Part shown: positions 6,138 to 8,654 of the stretch, piece after piece
Layout of the letters: every line of letters starts with the position of its first letter
Numbering within the stretch: position 1 is the first letter of the stretch
Assembly (NCBI GenBank): GCA_946482165.1
Contig: CAMLQS010000214.1
Span: forward strand, 1-8,654
Direction of reading: 5' to 3'
DNA from: an uncultured Verrucomicrobiota bacterium
GTDB lineage: Bacteria > Verrucomicrobiota > Verrucomicrobiae > Opitutales > Opitutaceae
DNA length: 8,654 nt
Program-made: the position numbers and the translations under genes
The notes under the pieces: generated by a model
The model's input: only the letters and a program-made list of their open reading frames with translations
What the model was told of the DNA's origin: nothing
Databases searched by the model: none

Positions 6138-6947
6138 ATGTCGCGCTGGCTGCAATTTCTCGACCGCGTTTCCCGGCCCCTCGCCGTGCCACATGTGTTC
6201 TCCGCGATCATCGGCGGGCAGGTGTTTTTCTATCTCGTGAGCTTGCTGGGGCTCTTCGACGAGTCGCGGCTGTGGTTCGCCTGGCATGCGGTTTTCGCGG
6301 GCGAGTGGTGGAGGGTGCTTACCTTCGTCGTCGCACCGCCCGCCGTGCATTGGGTCTGGTTCGCGTTCGCCGTGATGTTTCTCCACTCGCTGGGCTCCGC
6401 GCTTGAGCAAGAGTGGGGCACGGGCCGCTTTAACTTGTTTCTTCTCCTCGGCGCGCTCTTCACGCTGGCTGCTGCGCTTCTGACCCCGGAGCTCGTGGTG
6501 GGCAGCGGCTTCATCGCAGGCTCCATCTTTCTCGCTTTCGCCTACTTGAACCCGAATTACGTCATTCACGTATACTTCATTCTTCCGGTGAAGATGAAGT
6601 GGTTGGCGGCGCTTACGTTGCTGTTCTATTCCTTTTCTTTCGCCTCCGGTGATCTCGCCACCCAAGTCTCGATCATCGCGGCCTTGGGCAACTGCCTCGT
6701 TTTTCTCGGGCCGCAGCTGGTCGGCGATTTTCGCGGGGGGCGCCGCCAGCTGGCGTTCCGCGCCAAGCAAAAAGCCGAGCATCGCGAGATCGCCGCCGCG
6801 GGCCCGCGTCACGCCTGCGTCGTGTGCGGCAAAAACAGCGACACGCATCCCCACGAGGACTTTCGCTACCGCGCCGATGATCGCTGCTACTGCTCCGAGC
6901 ACTTGCGCGCGCCGCTTTCTGTCGGGTCCACGGAGGCCGGCCGGTGA
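6138..6947 (+). CDS. Rhomboid-like membrane protein, probably inactive, with Cys/His tail
   Basis: This 269-aa multi-pass membrane protein has rhomboid-family landmarks. These are an amphipathic N-terminus, a first membrane segment near 21-39, GEWWRVLTFVVAP (55-67) in the L1-loop position, ALEQEWGTGRF (88-98), helices to 195, and the helix-4 stretch GSGFIAGSIFLAFAYLNPN (122-140). Aligned on that helix, the catalytic GxSG motif reads GSGF, putting glycine where the serine should be. The helix-6 HLGG signature reads ALGN (182-185), with no histidine. It is therefore probably a pseudoprotease. After a basic stretch (199-215), the tail holds C227, C230, H237, H239, C250, C252 and H255, a pattern suggestive of zinc binding. 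The stop codon overlaps the prmB start by 4 bp (GTGA). The family assignment is moderately sure; the inactivity rests on a by-eye alignment. Confidence 0.85.
   Translation: MSRWLQFLDRVSRPLAVPHVFSAIIGGQVFFYLVSLLGLFDESRLWFAWHAVFAGEWWRVLTFVVAPPAVHWVWFAFAVMFLHSLGSALEQEWGTGRFNLFLLLGALFTLAAALLTPELVVGSGFIAGSIFLAFAYLNPNYVIHVYFILPVKMKWLAALTLLFYSFSFASGDLATQVSIIAALGNCLVFLGPQLVGDFRGGRRQLAFRAKQKAEHREIAAAGPRHACVVCGKNSDTHPHEDFRYRADDRCYCSEHLRAPLSVGSTEAGR
6932..6936 (+). promoter_or_regulatory. Ribosome binding site of prmB
   Basis: GGAGG lies 7 nt before the GTG at 6944 and sits inside the last codons of the rhomboid-like gene. It is the only strong Shine-Dalgarno sequence I see before any start in this window, and it settles the GTG as the prmB start. 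Confidence 0.75.
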
Positions 6948-7942
6948 AAAAAAAAGCCGGTCGCTCACCTCTGGCAAAACCCGCCGTTCGGCCCGTTCCC
7001 TCGGGCGCGCTCGCCGCGCTTCCGCCGACTTCGCAACTGGCTACGCTCGGCGCGTGGATGGACTTCGCCGAAGACGTTTACGCGCGCGGCCGGCTCGCCC
7101 TCGGGCAGGTGAGCGACAACGTCCATGACGAGGCCCTCTATCTCTTTCTGCGCACGCTGGACTGGCCGCTCGACAGCGACGAGTCCGCGCTCTCCAGGCC
7201 GCTCGCGCCCGCGCAACGCATCGCCCTGCGCGAAGTGTTGCACGCCCGGGCCGTGAAGCGCGTGCCCGCCGCGTATCTGACCAAGGAGGCCTGGCTCGGC
7301 GGGCTTCGCTTCCATGTCGATGAGCGAGTGATCATCCCGCGCAGTTATTTCGTGGAGTTGATCCCGCATCTTTTCGAATTGCTTCCCGAGGGCGCGCCCG
7401 TGCGCCGGGCCGTGGACGTCTGCACGGGCTCCGGCTGCCTCGCCATTTTGCTCGCCGAATCCTATCCCGAGGCGCGCGTCGACGGGCTCGACTTATCGCC
7501 CGCCGCGCTGGAGGTGGCCGCGATCAACGTGAAGGCGCACGCGGCCGACGGCGGCCCGGGCAAACGCGTGAAGCTGCATCGCAGCGATGTGTTCGACGCC
7601 ATTCCGCCGCCGCCGCGCGCGGAGGACGGCTACGATCTGATCGTCAGCAATCCGCCCTACGAGCCGAGCGCGCACGTGGACAATCAGGACCCCGAGTTCG
7701 CGGCCGAGCCGCGCATGGCGCACGACGGCGGTCCCGACGGGCTGATCATCGTGCGCAAGCTCTTGCGCCAGGCGCGCGAACGCATCGCTCCGCACGGCAT
7801 CGTGGCGGTCGAGATCGGCGGTCTGCGCAAGCTGGTCAACCGCGAGTTCGCCGCGCTCGCCCCCGAGTGGCTCGCCACCGAGGACGGCAGCGACTGCGTG
7901 TTTTTCGTGCGCGCGGAGAAACTGCGCGCGTGGGCGGGCTGA
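6944..7942 (+). CDS. prmB: Ribosomal protein L3 glutamine methyltransferase
   Basis: PrmB uses S-adenosylmethionine to N5-methylate a glutamine of ribosomal protein L3 in the cytoplasm; it belongs to the HemK/PrmC family. The 332-aa product shows the PrmB-specific N-terminal half (LGQVSDNVHDEALYL at 53-67; VPAAYLTKEAWLGGLRFHVD at 107-126; VIIPRS at 129-134). Next come the SAM-binding loop VDVCTGSGCLAI (157-168), the acidic GLDLS (181-185) and the catalytic NPPY (236-239). These closely match the remembered E. coli PrmB pattern (TDNPWDEA, PVAYLT, DERVLVPRS, MCTGSGC). PrmB is favoured over PrmC because of the DNxxDEA and AYLTxEAW motifs. The GTG start has a GGAGG site and overlaps the upstream stop, implying translational coupling. 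The first 30 residues are an unaligned basic/Pro-rich extension, and codons 2-4 are an A9 run. The total is slightly longer than the roughly 310 aa of E. coli PrmB. Confidence 0.93.
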   Translation: MKKKAGRSPLAKPAVRPVPSGALAALPPTSQLATLGAWMDFAEDVYARGRLALGQVSDNVHDEALYLFLRTLDWPLDSDESALSRPLAPAQRIALREVLHARAVKRVPAAYLTKEAWLGGLRFHVDERVIIPRSYFVELIPHLFELLPEGAPVRRAVDVCTGSGCLAILLAESYPEARVDGLDLSPAALEVAAINVKAHAADGGPGKRVKLHRSDVFDAIPPPPRAEDGYDLIVSNPPYEPSAHVDNQDPEFAAEPRMAHDGGPDGLIIVRKLLRQARERIAPHGIVAVEIGGLRKLVNREFAALAPEWLATEDGSDCVFFVRAEKLRAWAG

Positions 7943-7951
7943 TTCGGAGGA

Positions 7952-7967
7952 CGGGCCTTCGTGCCCG
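7952..7967. terminator. Possible hairpin between convergent prmB and metW
   Basis: CGGGC-CTTCGT-GCCCG forms a 5-bp GC stem with a 6-nt loop, 10 bp after the prmB stop, in the 89-bp gap between two convergent genes. That is where a shared terminator is expected. It lacks an adjacent T-run on either strand (a short TTTT occurs about 12 nt further on), so it is a weak candidate. The rest of the gap shows nothing recognisable. Confidence 0.25.
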
Positions 7968-8031
7968 CCGCCGCGTCATTTTCGGCCAACGGCGTGTGCG
8001 AGACGACCCGATCCGACCGCCGTTTCCAGGC

Positions 8032-8637
8032 TCAGCGCGAAAGCTGGCAGAGCGCGTAGCCCGCGAGCAGGTTCGGCCAGAAGTTCGAGGGGCTTTTCCA
8101 GTCCCCGCGCAGATGGGCGCGGCGGACGATGCGATACCCTTTCTCGGCGCAAAACGCCTCGAAGTCCGCGATCGTGGCCGGATTGGCCGGGCGACTCTCG
8201 TGCCACGGCGCGGGGTAGACCGGGTTCTGGGGTTTTCGGCCGCGGAAGAAAGCGGCGTATCTATTTTTCCAATACCCGTGGTTGGCGAAGCCGACCGTCA
8301 CCGCGCGCCCGACGCGCAGGGCCTCGGCGATCACCGCGGCCGGATCGGGCACCTCCTCGAGGGTGCGCGAGCAGATGACGTGGTCGAAATGGCCCTCGGG
8401 CAGCGCGCGCATGTAGCCGAGCATGTCGCCCTGGTAGGCGGCGAGGCCGCGGCGCACGCAGGCGGCGATCTTGTTGAAGTCGAGATCGACGCCAAACGCC
8501 CGGGCTTTGCGCGTCTGGGCGAGAAATTCCAGGAGCACGCCGCGGCCGCACCCGAGATCGAGCACGCGCGCCTCCGGCTCGATCCAGTCGGCGAGGATCT
8601 GCATGTCGACGGTGCGCTTGGCGGCGGAGACGGACAT
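8032..8637 (-). CDS. metW: Methionine biosynthesis protein MetW
   Basis: MetW is a methyltransferase-fold protein that works with MetX (homoserine O-acyltransferase) in methionine synthesis in many bacteria that lack the E. coli MetA route. The 201-aa product has the MetW profile: QILADWIEPEARVLDLGCGR at 13-32 (SAM-binding glycine loop), GVDLD (49-53), AACVRRGLAAYQGDM (58-72), FDHVICSRTLEEVPDPAAV (84-102), EALRVGRAVTVGFANHGYWK (105-124) and the distal TIADFEAFC (155-163). The length is normal for the family. The start at 8637 gives 11 residues before a second ATG codon (residue 12); no Shine-Dalgarno sequence separates the two choices. It is transcribed leftward from the window edge, convergent to prmB. 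In many genomes metX sits immediately upstream, which here would be past base 8654; the 17 bases available do not show a metX end. Confidence 0.9.
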   Translation of the reverse strand: MSVSAAKRTVDMQILADWIEPEARVLDLGCGRGVLLEFLAQTRKARAFGVDLDFNKIAACVRRGLAAYQGDMLGYMRALPEGHFDHVICSRTLEEVPDPAAVIAEALRVGRAVTVGFANHGYWKNRYAAFFRGRKPQNPVYPAPWHESRPANPATIADFEAFCAEKGYRIVRRAHLRGDWKSPSNFWPNLLAGYALCQLSR

Positions 8638-8654
8638 TGGAGCTGGGAGCGAGG

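Noticed and set aside
5646..6977. 443-codon reverse-strand open frame
   Set aside because: It lies wholly opposite the TPR, rhomboid-like and prmB genes, whose products show real signal peptide, membrane and motif structure. The antisense product is Arg/Gly/Glu-rich with no domain, as expected for a GC-rich shadow frame.
6944..7942. prmC (release-factor methyltransferase) instead of prmB
   Set aside because: The sequence has the PrmB-type SDNVHDEA and AYLTKEAW motifs and the VIIPRS form rather than the usual PrmC VLIPRPETE.

Overview
The window looks like chromosomal DNA from a GC-rich, Gram-negative-type bacterium. My best guess is Verrucomicrobiota, perhaps near Opitutales. This is inferred from the style of the large secreted protein (paired PPC-like beta-sandwiches, then Ig-like and putative-Ig domains), the many signal-peptide or single-pass proteins with proline/alanine-rich linkers, and the presence of prmB and metW. 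No rRNA, tRNA, CRISPR array, transposase or integrase is visible.

Left part (1-4950), an envelope/surface gene group. Three genes run leftwards with gaps of only 32-34 bp, so they are probably one operon. In order of transcription they are a cysteine-free 895-aa secreted multidomain protein (3449 to 762), a 197-aa membrane-anchored HEAT-like protein (729 to 136), and the first 33 codons of another signal-peptide protein that leaves the window at base 1. Diverging from the large gene is a 224-aa single-pass protein with a helical C-terminal domain (3601-4275). It faces, tail to tail, a 212-aa protein (4950 to 4312) that is a clear paralogue of the 197-aa one. The group therefore holds three proteins of the plan 'N-terminal anchor, Pro/Ala-rich linker, alpha-helical domain' next to one large beta-rich secreted protein. 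None has a known function. The part of the large gene around 2941-3060 is about 50% G+C by hand count, well below the right half.

Right part (5073-8654), more housekeeping in character and about 67% G+C where counted. A secreted TPR protein (5073/5082-6077) is followed by a rhomboid-fold membrane protein that seems to lack both catalytic residues and carries a Cys/His-rich tail (6138-6947). That gene overlaps by 4 bp with prmB, the ribosomal protein L3 glutamine methyltransferase (6944-7942), which has a GGAGG ribosome binding site. Convergent to these is metW (8637 to 8032), a methionine-biosynthesis methyltransferase-fold protein whose usual partner metX may lie beyond the right edge.

The most interesting items are the duplicated anchored helical-repeat proteins around the large secreted protein, the apparently dead rhomboid with a putative zinc-binding tail coupled to prmB, and two intergenic palindromes at the divergent promoters. 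I found no clear defence system or mobile element.
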